A stretch of 64,000 bases of DNA from Nonomuraea aurantiaca (lineage in GTDB: Bacteria > Actinomycetota > Actinomycetes > Streptosporangiales > Streptosporangiaceae), in the NCBI RefSeq assembly GCF_020215705.1, contig NZ_JAIWNB010000028.1:60070-124069 (forward strand). Direction: 5' to 3'. Shown in pieces: positions 44,044 through 51,999 of this stretch (position 1 is the first letter of the stretch; each line of letters opens with the position of its first letter). Under the pieces are notes generated by a model. That model was not told where the DNA came from. It did not search any database and saw only the letters and a list, made by a program, of their open reading frames with translations. A program made the position numbers and the translations under genes.

Positions 44044-44847
44044 TCAGGACGGACGGAGCCGTTCGGCGACGTCGAGCCAGACCGTGACCTCGGCGGCGGT
44101 GAAGTGCCGGATCGCCCAGTCGACCATGCGCAGGCTCATGTGCGCCCAGCAGGCCGGCTCCGCCTCCTCGGAGACCATTCCGTCGAGCAGCCGAGCGAGC
44201 TCCGGGGCCCGGTGCGTGAGGTCGAAGCGCAGCGTGAAGAGGTCGAAGTCCGCGTCACCCCGCGTGGCGCCGTCCCAGTCGATCACTCCGGTGACCGTGC
44301 CCGAGGCGTCGACCAGCACGTTCTCGGGATGGAAGTCGGTGTGGACGAGGTCGGGGCCGTCCAGCCGCTCGGGAAGGGCGGCGCCGATCTCCTCGACCTG
44401 GTCGAGCAGCCGCCGCGTGCGACTGTCTTACGTCCGCAGCGGCTCGTGCAGGCAGAAGCCCGGCCCGTCGGCGCGCAGGAAGAGCGGAAATCCGGACAGG
44501 TCCGTACGGCCGGCCAGCAGGCCGCGGCAGCGCCGGTTGATGTCGAGCATCGACTCGATCGTGACCCGGGACGGCTCGCGCGGGGGAGAGCCCGGCAGCA
44601 GCTCCTGCACCACGACCGGTGGGCGCACCAGCTCGTAGCGCGGCGCCGGGACGCCCGCCGCGCGGGCCACCTCCAGCAGCGCGCCGACGTCGGGCCCGCG
44701 GGTGAGCACCGATCGGTGGCCGTCGGGCCAGCGCACGTACGCGGCTCCGACCTGTCCGCCGGGGCACGGGCCTTCATGGACGAGCGGGACGTCGAGCTCG
44801 CGCAGGACGCCGTCGATGTCGAGGCGGGGCACGCGGGGGAGTGTCAC
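44044..44847 (-). pseudogene. Aminoglycoside phosphotransferase (APH)-family protein with in-frame stop
   Basis: The same frame runs from GTG 44847 to 44044 but is interrupted by TAA at 44428-44430, after HEPLRT. Upstream lie the N-terminal lobe features (VVVQELLPGSPP); downstream are the Brenner motif LVHTDFHPENVLV and GVIDWDGATRGDADFDL. Without the TAA the protein would be about 267 residues, normal for the family. APH-fold kinases phosphorylate small molecules or antibiotics. A sequencing error or real nonsense mutation cannot be told apart here. Confidence 0.85.
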
Positions 44848-44872
44848 GACGACCGATCCTCGCCGCTGCGGC

Positions 44873-44932
44873 GGGTGCGGCACAACACGTCAGGGGCGCG
44901 GCACAACACGTCGGGTGCGGCACAACACAGAG
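44873..44932. repeat. Three 20-bp tandem repeats upstream of the APH-like gene
   Basis: A unit containing GCGGCACAACAC is repeated at 44873-44892, 44893-44912 and 44913-44932, with a degenerate fourth at 44941-44960. It lies 26-113 bases upstream of the leftward APH-like start, and a similar distance before the rightward stress-protein gene, so it could be a multi-site operator. Confidence 0.75.
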
Positions 44933-45034
44933 CCATCGCCGGTGTGACACAACAGACAGCGGCTCCCGGAATCCCGGCTGATCGTCCCGGTGCTGCAACG
45001 AGAGAGTGAGCTTCAACCTGAAGGGAAGCACGCC

Positions 45035-45481
45035 ATGACCATCCTCGTCGCCTACGACGGCTCAGCCGACTCGCGCGCCGCCATCGAGTTCGCGGCCAAG
45101 CACCTGGCCGCCGAGCCCACGCTCATCGTGACCGTGTGGGAGCCGCTGCTCGTCCAGCTGAAGAGGTATCCGCTGGCCGGTGCCGCGGTCCTCGCCGACT
45201 CCAGTGAGGAGTGGCGGGTCCAGGCCGAGCAGTACGCCAAGGAGGGGGCCGAGCTGGCGATCGCCGCCGGTCTCGCGGATGTGACGTATCGGGCGGTGGC
45301 CGACAACGAGTCGATCTGGCGGACGATCGTGGACGTCGCGGACGAGGTCGACGCGTCGCTGGTCGTCACGGGGTCGCGAGGACTGGCCGGCGTGCGCTCC
45401 GTACTCCTGGGCAGCGTCTCCAACCACGTGCTGCACCACGCCCACCGGCCGACCCTGATCGTCCCACCGGCCAAGCACTGA
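45035..45481 (+). CDS. Universal stress protein family
   Basis: A 148-residue single-domain UspA protein from ATG 45035 (AAGGGAAG upstream). ILVAYDGSADSRAAIEFA opens the fold and the ATP-binding GSRGLAGVRSVLLGSVSN lies near the end. Such proteins accumulate under stress and hypoxia and bind ATP. Its stop directly abuts that of convergent soxR. Confidence 0.92.
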   Translation: MTILVAYDGSADSRAAIEFAAKHLAAEPTLIVTVWEPLLVQLKRYPLAGAAVLADSSEEWRVQAEQYAKEGAELAIAAGLADVTYRAVADNESIWRTIVDVADEVDASLVVTGSRGLAGVRSVLLGSVSNHVLHHAHRPTLIVPPAKH

Positions 45482-45982
45482 TCAGCAGGCGCCCTGTGGG
45501 GCCGAGCAGCTCTCCTTGGACGGGGTGAGCCGGGTGTCGATGCGCCTCGCGCCCGGTCCTTCGCTGCCCAGCCGGTCGTGCGGGTTGGCCAGCGCGCAGC
45601 GGTCGAGCGACAGGCACCCGCACCCGATGCACTCCGTGAGGTCGTCGCGGAGCCGCTGGAGCTGCTCGATCCGGTCGTCCAGCTCGCTGCGCCAGGCCGC
45701 CGACAGCCGCGCCCAGTCGTCACGCGTGGGCGTGCGCTCCTCGGGCAGCTCGCCCAGGGCGTCCTTGATGGTCCGCAGCGGGATGCCCAGCCGCTGCGAC
45801 AGCCGGACGAACGCGACCCGGCGCAGCGTGTCACGGGTGTAGCGCCGCTGGTTGCCCGCGGTGCGGCGGCTCCCGATGAGCCCCTTGGCCTCGTAGAAGT
45901 GCAGCGCCGACACGGCCACGCCGCTGCGCTCGGCGAGCTGGCCGACCGTCAGCTCCTTGGAGTTCCACGCCACCTTGGTCAT
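45482..45982 (-). CDS. soxR: Redox-sensitive transcriptional activator SoxR
   Basis: A 166-residue MerR-family regulator. The winged helix is LTVGQLAERSGVAVSALHFY, and the [2Fe-2S] ligands are Cys118, Cys121, Cys123 and Cys129 in ECIGCGCLSLDRC. In actinomycetes SoxR senses redox-cycling metabolites rather than controlling soxS. The start at ATG 45982 has an 18-bp SoxR box two bases upstream, so the gene is probably autoregulated. It lies 10 bases after the phosphoesterase gene. Confidence 0.96.
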   Translation of the reverse strand: MTKVAWNSKELTVGQLAERSGVAVSALHFYEAKGLIGSRRTAGNQRRYTRDTLRRVAFVRLSQRLGIPLRTIKDALGELPEERTPTRDDWARLSAAWRSELDDRIEQLQRLRDDLTECIGCGCLSLDRCALANPHDRLGSEGPGARRIDTRLTPSKESCSAPQGAC

Positions 45983-45984
45983 AA

Positions 45985-46002
45985 CCTTAAGTTTACTTGA
46001 GG
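45985..46002. promoter_or_regulatory. SoxR box
   Basis: CCTTAAGTTTACTTGAGG differs from the classical SoxR-binding palindrome CCTCAAGTTAACTTGAGG at two of 18 positions. It lies directly before the soxR start codon and covers the stop codon of the upstream phosphoesterase gene (45993-45995). Confidence 0.85.
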
Positions 46003-46712
46003 ATTACCGGCCGGAAGTGGGTGACCAGCTGCCGGCCGTCGAAGATGTGCAGCGCGTACGCGGGCGGCAGGTCGTACGTGACGGGGATCTCGGCGTCGGT
46101 CTCCACGCTGGTCAGGCCGGTGGAGATGACGCCGGGTGCGACGACGAGCGGCAGACCGGCGAACCGGGCCGACACGGCGGTGTGTGCGTGGCCGGTCAGC
46201 ACCCCAGCCACGTGCGGATGCCGTGACAGCAGGTCCGCCAGCCGTTCGGGCTCGCGCAGCCGGATCTGGTCGACGTACGGGATGCCCAGCTCGATCGGCG
46301 GATGGTGCATCCCCACGAACGCCGGGACGTCGGGCCGCTCCGACAGCACCTCGTCGAGCCAGGCCAGCGTCTCGTCGGCCAGATAGCCGTGGTCATGGCC
46401 GGGCACGCTCGAATCGGCCAGGGCGATGGTCACGTCGTCGAGCCTGAGCGCCTGGTTGGCCGGGCCGAGCAGCTTCTCGAACTCCGGCACCGCGTCATGG
46501 TTGCCCGGACAGACGGCCAGCGGCCGCTCGTCGCGGAGCAGCTCCTCCGCGATCGCGTATTCCTCCGGCAACGCGTGGTCGGCGATGTCGCCCGTGGCCA
46601 GGACGGCGTCGAGGCGCAGCGTGCGCAGGTGCTCCATGACCTGCCGCGTGCGCTCGACGCTCTCGTCGGAGCCACCGATGTGGGTGTCACTGATCTGCGC
46701 AAAAATCGCCAC
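45993..46712 (-). CDS. Metallophosphoesterase (CpdA/Icc-like)
   Basis: A 239-residue calcineurin-fold enzyme starting at GTG 46712. All metal-site motifs are present: QISDTHIGG, ATGDIADH, PGNHD, VGMHHPP and LTGHAHT. Relatives hydrolyse cyclic nucleotides or other phosphodiesters. It is transcribed with, or reads through into, soxR, and the soxR operator sits over its last codons. Confidence 0.9.
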   Translation of the reverse strand: MAIFAQISDTHIGGSDESVERTRQVMEHLRTLRLDAVLATGDIADHALPEEYAIAEELLRDERPLAVCPGNHDAVPEFEKLLGPANQALRLDDVTIALADSSVPGHDHGYLADETLAWLDEVLSERPDVPAFVGMHHPPIELGIPYVDQIRLREPERLADLLSRHPHVAGVLTGHAHTAVSARFAGLPLVVAPGVISTGLTSVETDAEIPVTYDLPPAYALHIFDGRQLVTHFRPVILK

Positions 46713-46721
46713 CTGAGCACC

Positions 46722-47159
46722 CTATTCCACGTGTACGGGCCGCTCGAAGAACGTCTCCAGCACGACCACCGTCTGGGTCCCGGTCACGCCGTCCACCTCG
46801 AACACCTGCCGCAGCACCTGCTGTAACTCCCTCGTGTCGGCCGTACGGACCTTGAGCAGCACCGAGGCCGGACCGGCGATGACGTGGGCCTCCTCGACCG
46901 GCGCGATCGCCGCCAGCCGCGCGGCGGCGTCCCCCATCCAGGCGCCGCCGTCGACCAGCACATACGCCACGACCTCGCGCCCGAGCGCGGCCGGGTCCAC
47001 CTCGATCGTGGTGCGCTTGATCACCCCACGCTCGCGCAGCTTGCGCACCCGCTCGTGCGCCGCCCCACCCGACAGGCCGACCGCCTTGCCGAGCACCGCG
47101 TACGACCGCGTGGCGTCTTCCTGGAGCAGCCCGATCAGCATCTTGTCGATCTCGTCCAT
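46722..47159 (-). CDS. Lrp/AsnC family transcriptional regulator
   Basis: A 145-residue Lrp-type protein. The N-terminal HTH is DKMLIGLLQEDATRSYAVLGKAVGLSGGAAHERVRKLRERGVI (in parts), followed by an effector-binding RAM domain. It senses amino acids or related metabolites. Its ATG at 47159 lies only 19 bases from the start of the divergent SMP-30 gene, so the two promoters must overlap and this regulator probably controls both. Confidence 0.93.
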   Translation of the reverse strand: MDEIDKMLIGLLQEDATRSYAVLGKAVGLSGGAAHERVRKLRERGVIKRTTIEVDPAALGREVVAYVLVDGGAWMGDAAARLAAIAPVEEAHVIAGPASVLLKVRTADTRELQQVLRQVFEVDGVTGTQTVVVLETFFERPVHVE

Positions 47160-47178
47160 GACAGTATGCTATTCGACT
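47160..47178. promoter_or_regulatory. Overlapping divergent promoters, probably leaderless
   Basis: Only ACAGTATGCTATTCGACTA separates the two start codons. TATGCT (rightward) and TAGCAT (leftward) are plausible -10 elements six to ten bases before each ATG, which implies leaderless mRNAs in both directions. Confidence 0.5.
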
Positions 47179-48108
47179 ATGCAGCCTTTTCACCAAACAC
47201 CATATGGCCACATTCCCACGGAGCTCGAAGTGCTGGACGAGCGCTTCGCCACGGTCGGCGGCGACGACCTGGTCGAGCGCATCTACTTCGGCACCCGCTG
47301 GGCCGAGGGGCCCGTCTATTTCCCTGCGGGCCGGTTTCTGGTCTGGAGCGACATCCCCAACGACCGGATGCTGCGCTGGGATGAGATGACCGGCGCCGTG
47401 GGCCCCTTCCGGCAGCCCGCCGGCTACGTCAACGGCAACACGCTCGACCGCCAGGGCCGCCTGATCTCGTGCGAGCAGGGTCAGCGCCGGGTCACCCGCA
47501 CCGAGGCCGACGGCTCCATCACCGTGATCGCCGACCGATGGCAGGGCAAGCGGCTCAACAGCCCGAACGACGCGGTGGTCCGCTCCGACGGCTCCATCTG
47601 GTTCACCGACCCCGCCTATGGGATCGACAGCGACTACGAGGGTTATCGGGCCGAGCCGGAGATCGACGGCTGTCACGTCTACCGCGTCGATCCGGTGACG
47701 GGCGAGGTGAGCCGGGTGGCCGACGACTTCGACCGGCCCAACGGCCTGGCCTTCTCGCTGGACGAGTCCCGTCTCTACATCGCCGACACCCGCCGCAGGC
47801 ACATACGCGTGCTCGACGTGCACGACAACGGCACGCTCTCTGAGGGCAAGGTCTTCGCACAGGGAGGCGACGACGACCGCTTCGACGGGATGCGGCTGGA
47901 CGACACGGGCCGGGTGTGGGCGGCGGCGGGCAAGGCGGTGCTCTGCCACGACCCCGACGGGACGCTGATCGGCCGGCTCCGCCTGCCCGACGATGTCGCC
48001 AACCTGGTGTTCGGCGGCCTCAAGCGCAACAGGCTCTTCATCGCGTCCTCGTCCTCGCTCTACTCGGTGATGCTGAACGTCACGGGCGCCCGCCCCGTCT
48101 GGTCCTAG
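47179..48108 (+). CDS. SMP-30/gluconolactonase/LRE family protein
   Basis: A 309-residue six-bladed beta-propeller enzyme from ATG 47179 (MQPFHQTPYGHIPTELEVLD). Family motifs are GTRWAEGPVYFPAGRFLVWSD (in part), LNSPNDAVVRSDGSIWFTDP and RPNGLAFSLDESRLYIADT. Such enzymes hydrolyse sugar lactones with a bound divalent metal. It is probably controlled by the divergent Lrp-type regulator. Confidence 0.93.
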   Translation: MQPFHQTPYGHIPTELEVLDERFATVGGDDLVERIYFGTRWAEGPVYFPAGRFLVWSDIPNDRMLRWDEMTGAVGPFRQPAGYVNGNTLDRQGRLISCEQGQRRVTRTEADGSITVIADRWQGKRLNSPNDAVVRSDGSIWFTDPAYGIDSDYEGYRAEPEIDGCHVYRVDPVTGEVSRVADDFDRPNGLAFSLDESRLYIADTRRRHIRVLDVHDNGTLSEGKVFAQGGDDDRFDGMRLDDTGRVWAAAGKAVLCHDPDGTLIGRLRLPDDVANLVFGGLKRNRLFIASSSSLYSVMLNVTGARPVWS

Positions 48109-48110
48109 CG

Positions 48111-48845
48111 CTACTCCCAGCGGAACAACCGGATCGCGATCCCGCCGAAGACCAGCAGGCCGGCCGCCATGACGACGAGGTGCAGCGGCTGCGGCGCGTG
48201 CCCCGCCCAGGTGTCGCGCAACGCCTGGGCGAACGGCCCCGCCACCGAGTAGTCGCTCACCACCCGCAGCGCGTCCGGCATGACCTCGCGCGGGATCCAC
48301 ATGCCCGCCACGAACATCAGCGGGAACATCACCACCGACCCGATCCCCGGCGCCGACTTCCCCGACGGCGCGACCGAGGCGATCACCAGTCCCAGGGCCA
48401 GCAGCGCGGCCGAGCCGAGCAGGAAGACCAGCGCGAAACCGGGGAGCTGCTTGGGTATCGCGACGCCGCGCACCAGGTTCCCGACCACCACCAGGAGGAC
48501 GACCGACACGGTGCCGATGGCCAGGTTGATGATCAGCTGGGCGGCCAGCAGCCGGCCCCGCGGGACGGGCGTCGTCGACATCCGCCTGAGCACCCCCTGC
48601 TCGCGATAGGTGACCAGGACGGCCGGCAGCACCGTGCAGGCGAGCGTCAGCACCGCGAGCAAGGTCATCTGGGCCGGCAGCTGGGTGTCGATGAACCGCT
48701 GGCCGCCCATCGCCGGATCGGGCGCGGACAGGTCGGGGATGCTGCCGAGCGCCAGCAGCAGGGCGAGCGGCAGGCCGATGGTGAAGACCATCGTGGGCCA
48801 CTGCCGCAGATGCAGCTTGGTCTCGACGAGGAGGATCTTCCTCAT
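48111..48845 (-). CDS. ABC-2 type transporter permease
   Basis: A 244-residue permease with about six helices, coupled by ATGA to the preceding ATPase gene. YREQGVLRRMSTTPVPRGRLLAAQ and the later FVAGMWIPREVMP are typical of ABC-2 exporters for drugs, lipids or peptides. The pair is convergent with the SMP-30 gene and lies beside a DesK/DesR-like two-component system, a frequent partnership in which the sensor induces the exporter. Confidence 0.9.
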   Translation of the reverse strand: MRKILLVETKLHLRQWPTMVFTIGLPLALLLALGSIPDLSAPDPAMGGQRFIDTQLPAQMTLLAVLTLACTVLPAVLVTYREQGVLRRMSTTPVPRGRLLAAQLIINLAIGTVSVVLLVVVGNLVRGVAIPKQLPGFALVFLLGSAALLALGLVIASVAPSGKSAPGIGSVVMFPLMFVAGMWIPREVMPDALRVVSDYSVAGPFAQALRDTWAGHAPQPLHLVVMAAGLLVFGGIAIRLFRWE

Positions 48846-49747
48846 GACAGCTTCCTTCCAGTCAGTGCGAGGAACGCGTCGTCGAGCGTGGCCTGCTCGA
48901 TGCGCAGGTCGGCGGGGACGACCTCATGCCGGGCGAGCGTCAGCATGACGGAGGTGGCGAGGTCGCCGGTGCCCGTCACCACGACCTGCTCGCCGCTCCT
49001 GGCGACCTCGCTCACCTCGGGCAGGGCCAGGAGGAGGTCGTCGGAGAAGGGCGCGGTCGGCCGGAACCGCAGCCGCTGCGCGCCGCCCACCTGGGCGATC
49101 AGCCCCGCGGGTGTGTCGGTGGCGACGACCCGGCCCGCGTCGATGAGCGCGACGCGGTCGCAGAGCCGCTCGGCCTCCTCCATGAAGTGGGTGACGAGCA
49201 CGATCGTCACGCCGGAGTCGCGTACCTGCTCGATCAGCTGCCAGGTGTCACGGCGGGCCTGCGGGTCGAGGCCGGTGGTGAGCTCGTCGAGCACCGCGAC
49301 GCGTGGCCGGCCGACCAACGCCAGCGCGATGGACAGGCGCTGCCGCTGACCGCCGGAGAGCTCGCCGAAGCGCTCCTCCCGCTTGCCGCCGAGCCCGACG
49401 CGCTCGATCAGCTCGGACCAGTCGGCCGGGTCCGGATAGAAGGAGGCGTAGAGATCCAGCGCCTCCCACACCTTGAGCTTGTCGGGCAGCGCGGCACTCT
49501 GCAGCTGCGCGCCGAGGACGCGCCGCAACGCGTCCCTGTCCTGCTGAGGGTCGATCCCGGCCACGCGTACGGTGCCACGATCGGGAGTGCGCAACCCCGC
49601 GACGCACTCGACGGTCGTGGTCTTGCCGGCGCCGTTCGGGCCGAGGATGCCGAAGATCTCGCCATCCGACACCTCGAACGACACGTCATCCACCGCCACG
49701 TGGTTCGGGTACCGCTTGTGGACGTTCCTGACCTCGATGACTTTCAT
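48842..49747 (-). CDS. ABC transporter ATP-binding protein (ABC-2 type)
   Basis: A 301-residue ATPase with Walker A GPNGAGKTTT, signature LSGGQRQRL, and Walker B VAVLDELTTGLDPQARR, then a C-terminal extension of the DrrA/CcmA-like drug-export group. Walker B has Asp-Glu in LDEL as expected. It overlaps the permease gene by four bases. Confidence 0.93.
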   Translation of the reverse strand: MKVIEVRNVHKRYPNHVAVDDVSFEVSDGEIFGILGPNGAGKTTTVECVAGLRTPDRGTVRVAGIDPQQDRDALRRVLGAQLQSAALPDKLKVWEALDLYASFYPDPADWSELIERVGLGGKREERFGELSGGQRQRLSIALALVGRPRVAVLDELTTGLDPQARRDTWQLIEQVRDSGVTIVLVTHFMEEAERLCDRVALIDAGRVVATDTPAGLIAQVGGAQRLRFRPTAPFSDDLLLALPEVSEVARSGEQVVVTGTGDLATSVMLTLARHEVVPADLRIEQATLDDAFLALTGRKLS

Positions 49748-49856
49748 GCCTTAGACGCTAGGAATTCCGGCTCTCGCGGAGAATCGGGCTGGGTACCCGG
49801 CGAAGGTGTATCTAGGTGCAATATGCGCGATGCCGTGGATCGCGCACACTGGGAGC

Positions 49857-51290
49857 ATGCTGAGAAGGTACGTCCAGGTCGCGGCGTTGCTGGCGCTGAT
49901 CCTCGTCGAGGTGCCCGCCGCCGTCGTCTCCTTCTGCCTGCTCGTCCTGACCTTCGGCCTCGGCGTGGTCCCTCTCTTCCCGCTGCAGGTGCGGCTGGCC
50001 AGGCAGGTGGCGGAGCGCAGGAGACGGCTGGTCGGGGAGTGGTTAGGGGTCCGGATCGACTCGCCGTACCTGCCCAAGCCGCCGCCTCCGCAGCGGCAGG
50101 CCGACGGGATGTACCGCTCGCACCGCACGCTGTACAAGTCGCCGCGGGTGCCGGCCTGGAACGACAGGTGGAAGTGGCTGGTCTCCGACCCGGCGACCTG
50201 GCGCGACTGCGTCTGGCTGGTCCTGGACCCGGTGGTCAAGCTGGGCCTGCTGCCGCTGTTCCTGCTGTTGCCCGACCGCGGGCTGCGCGTCTACGGCATG
50301 TGGTGCGAGCTGGTGCTGGCCCCGACCGCGGCGAGCCGCCTGGCGGGGCAGGTCAACCACCTCCAGCGGGTACGCAACCTGGCGGCCGACACCCAGTCGG
50401 CGGAGATGCGCAGGATCGAGCGCGACCTGCATGACGGCACGCAGGCGCGGCTGGTGGCGATCGGCATGACGCTCGGCGCGGTCGAGCAGCTCGTCGACAC
50501 CGACCCGGCCGCGGCCAAGGCGCTGCTGTCCAAGGCCAAGGAGGCGTCCTCGGAGACGCTCACCGAGCTGCGTACGGTCATCCGCGGCATCCACCCGCCG
50601 GTGCTGGCCGAGCGCGGGCTCGCCGACGCCGTGCGCGCGCTGGCCATCGACAGCCCGCTCCGGGTGCACGTGGACGTCGACCTGCCGCACCGCCCGGAGC
50701 CGCCGGTGGAGGCCGCCGCCTACTTCGCGGTCAGCGAGCTGCTGTCCAACGCCGCCAGGCACGGCGGGGCCGCCACGGCCACCGTCGACGTCAGCGGCAA
50801 CGGCTCCGACCTGCGGATCTCCGTGATCGACGACGGCATGGGCGGCGCCGACCCCGGCAAGGGCAGCGGCCTCATGGGCATAGAGCGGCGGCTGGCGGCC
50901 TTCGACGGGGTGCTCGCGGTGAACAGCCCGCCCGGGGGACCGACCACGGTGACCATGAGCATGCCCAAGGTCCTGCCGAATCACTGGGCGGGCAGCCTGC
51001 CCAAGCTGCCGCGCTGGAAGGTCGCCCTGGTGGTCACGCTCTGGCTGACCGCCTGGTGCCCGCTGTTCCCGCAGGGCATCGTGGCGGGCATCTTCAAGGT
51101 CATCGGCTTTGAGGAGAAGGCCTGGTTCCTCGCGCTGTACATGCCGGAGCCGTGGCAGTGGCCGGTCATCCTCTTCATGATCGCTCTTGGCTGCACCATG
51201 TACCTGACGGCCACCCTGCTCCCGGTCTGCCACAACAAGGAGCGCTGGTGGGCGGAGGCGACCCCTCGTCGTCTATGGTTCAGCCGGTGA
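49857..51290 (+). CDS. Sensor histidine kinase (NarL-type, DesK-like)
   Basis: A 477-residue kinase from ATG 49857 (MLRRYVQVAALLALIL). Two N-terminal membrane segments precede the HisKA_3 dimerisation domain with RRIERDLHDGTQARL (phospho-His192). The HATPase has ELLSNAARHGGAA and GSGLMGIERRLAAFDG. Unusually, two further hydrophobic helices follow the kinase domain at the C-terminus (about 395-460). The gene overlaps the response regulator gene by GTGA and is divergent from the ABC exporter. Confidence 0.92.
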   Translation: MLRRYVQVAALLALILVEVPAAVVSFCLLVLTFGLGVVPLFPLQVRLARQVAERRRRLVGEWLGVRIDSPYLPKPPPPQRQADGMYRSHRTLYKSPRVPAWNDRWKWLVSDPATWRDCVWLVLDPVVKLGLLPLFLLLPDRGLRVYGMWCELVLAPTAASRLAGQVNHLQRVRNLAADTQSAEMRRIERDLHDGTQARLVAIGMTLGAVEQLVDTDPAAAKALLSKAKEASSETLTELRTVIRGIHPPVLAERGLADAVRALAIDSPLRVHVDVDLPHRPEPPVEAAAYFAVSELLSNAARHGGAATATVDVSGNGSDLRISVIDDGMGGADPGKGSGLMGIERRLAAFDGVLAVNSPPGGPTTVTMSMPKVLPNHWAGSLPKLPRWKVALVVTLWLTAWCPLFPQGIVAGIFKVIGFEEKAWFLALYMPEPWQWPVILFMIALGCTMYLTATLLPVCHNKERWWAEATPRRLWFSR

Positions 51291-51937
51291 ATCGCGTTCT
51301 CGTCGCCGAAGACCTCTACCTGCTCAGGGACGGCCTGGTCCACCTGCTCCAGGCGCACGGCTTCACGGTCGTGGCCGCCGTGGAGAGCGGGCCCGAGCTG
51401 CTCAAGGGGCTGATCGAGCTGCGCCCGGACGTCTCGATCGTGGACGTGCGGCTGCCGCCCACCTTCACCGACGAGGGCCTGCAGGCCGCGCTGGCCGCCC
51501 GTCAGCAGGTGCCCGGTCTGCCGATCCTGGTGCTGTCGCAGCACGTCGAGCAGCTGTACGCGCGCGAGCTGCTCGCCGACGGGTCCGGCGCGATCGGCTA
51601 CCTGCTCAAGGACCGGGTCTTCAACGCCGAGCAGTTCATCGACGCCGTACGCCGGGTCGCCCAGGGCGGCACCGCGATGGACCCCGACGTGATCGCCAAG
51701 CTGCTGGCCAGCAACGCCAGGAACGAGCCGCTGGCCGCCCTCACGCCCCGCGAGCGGGAGGTGCTGGAGGCGATGGCCGAAGGGCGCTCCAACGCCGCCA
51801 TCTCCCAGCGGCTCTACCTCAGCGAGAGCGCGGTCGCCAAGCACACGGCCGGCATCTTCGCCAAGCTGGGTCTGGCGCCTTCTGACGACGACAATCGCCG
51901 GGTCCTGGCGGTGCTCGCCTACCTCAACAGCAGATAG
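51287..51937 (+). CDS. LuxR-family response regulator
   Basis: A 216-residue regulator with an N-terminal receiver (phospho-Asp53 in VSIVDVRLPP) and a C-terminal LuxR HTH (LTPREREVLEAMAEGRSNAAI). GTG 51287 overlaps the kinase stop; ATG 51275 is an in-frame alternative. It is the partner of the kinase encoded just before. Control of the nearby ABC exporter is inferred from location. Confidence 0.93.
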   Translation: MNRVLVAEDLYLLRDGLVHLLQAHGFTVVAAVESGPELLKGLIELRPDVSIVDVRLPPTFTDEGLQAALAARQQVPGLPILVLSQHVEQLYARELLADGSGAIGYLLKDRVFNAEQFIDAVRRVAQGGTAMDPDVIAKLLASNARNEPLAALTPREREVLEAMAEGRSNAAISQRLYLSESAVAKHTAGIFAKLGLAPSDDDNRRVLAVLAYLNSR

Positions 51938-51999
51938 CCGCATTGTCGGTGACACCGGCTACCTTTCATAGGAGGCAGCAACACGAAAGGGTGGGTCAG

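Noticed and set aside
44873..44960. Tandem repeats as a CRISPR array
   Set aside because: The 20-bp units are contiguous without spacers and lie in a promoter region.
46687..48801. A 704-codon leftward open frame
   Set aside because: It covers the SMP-30 gene antisense and parts of the Lrp and ABC permease genes out of frame; no domain is recognisable.
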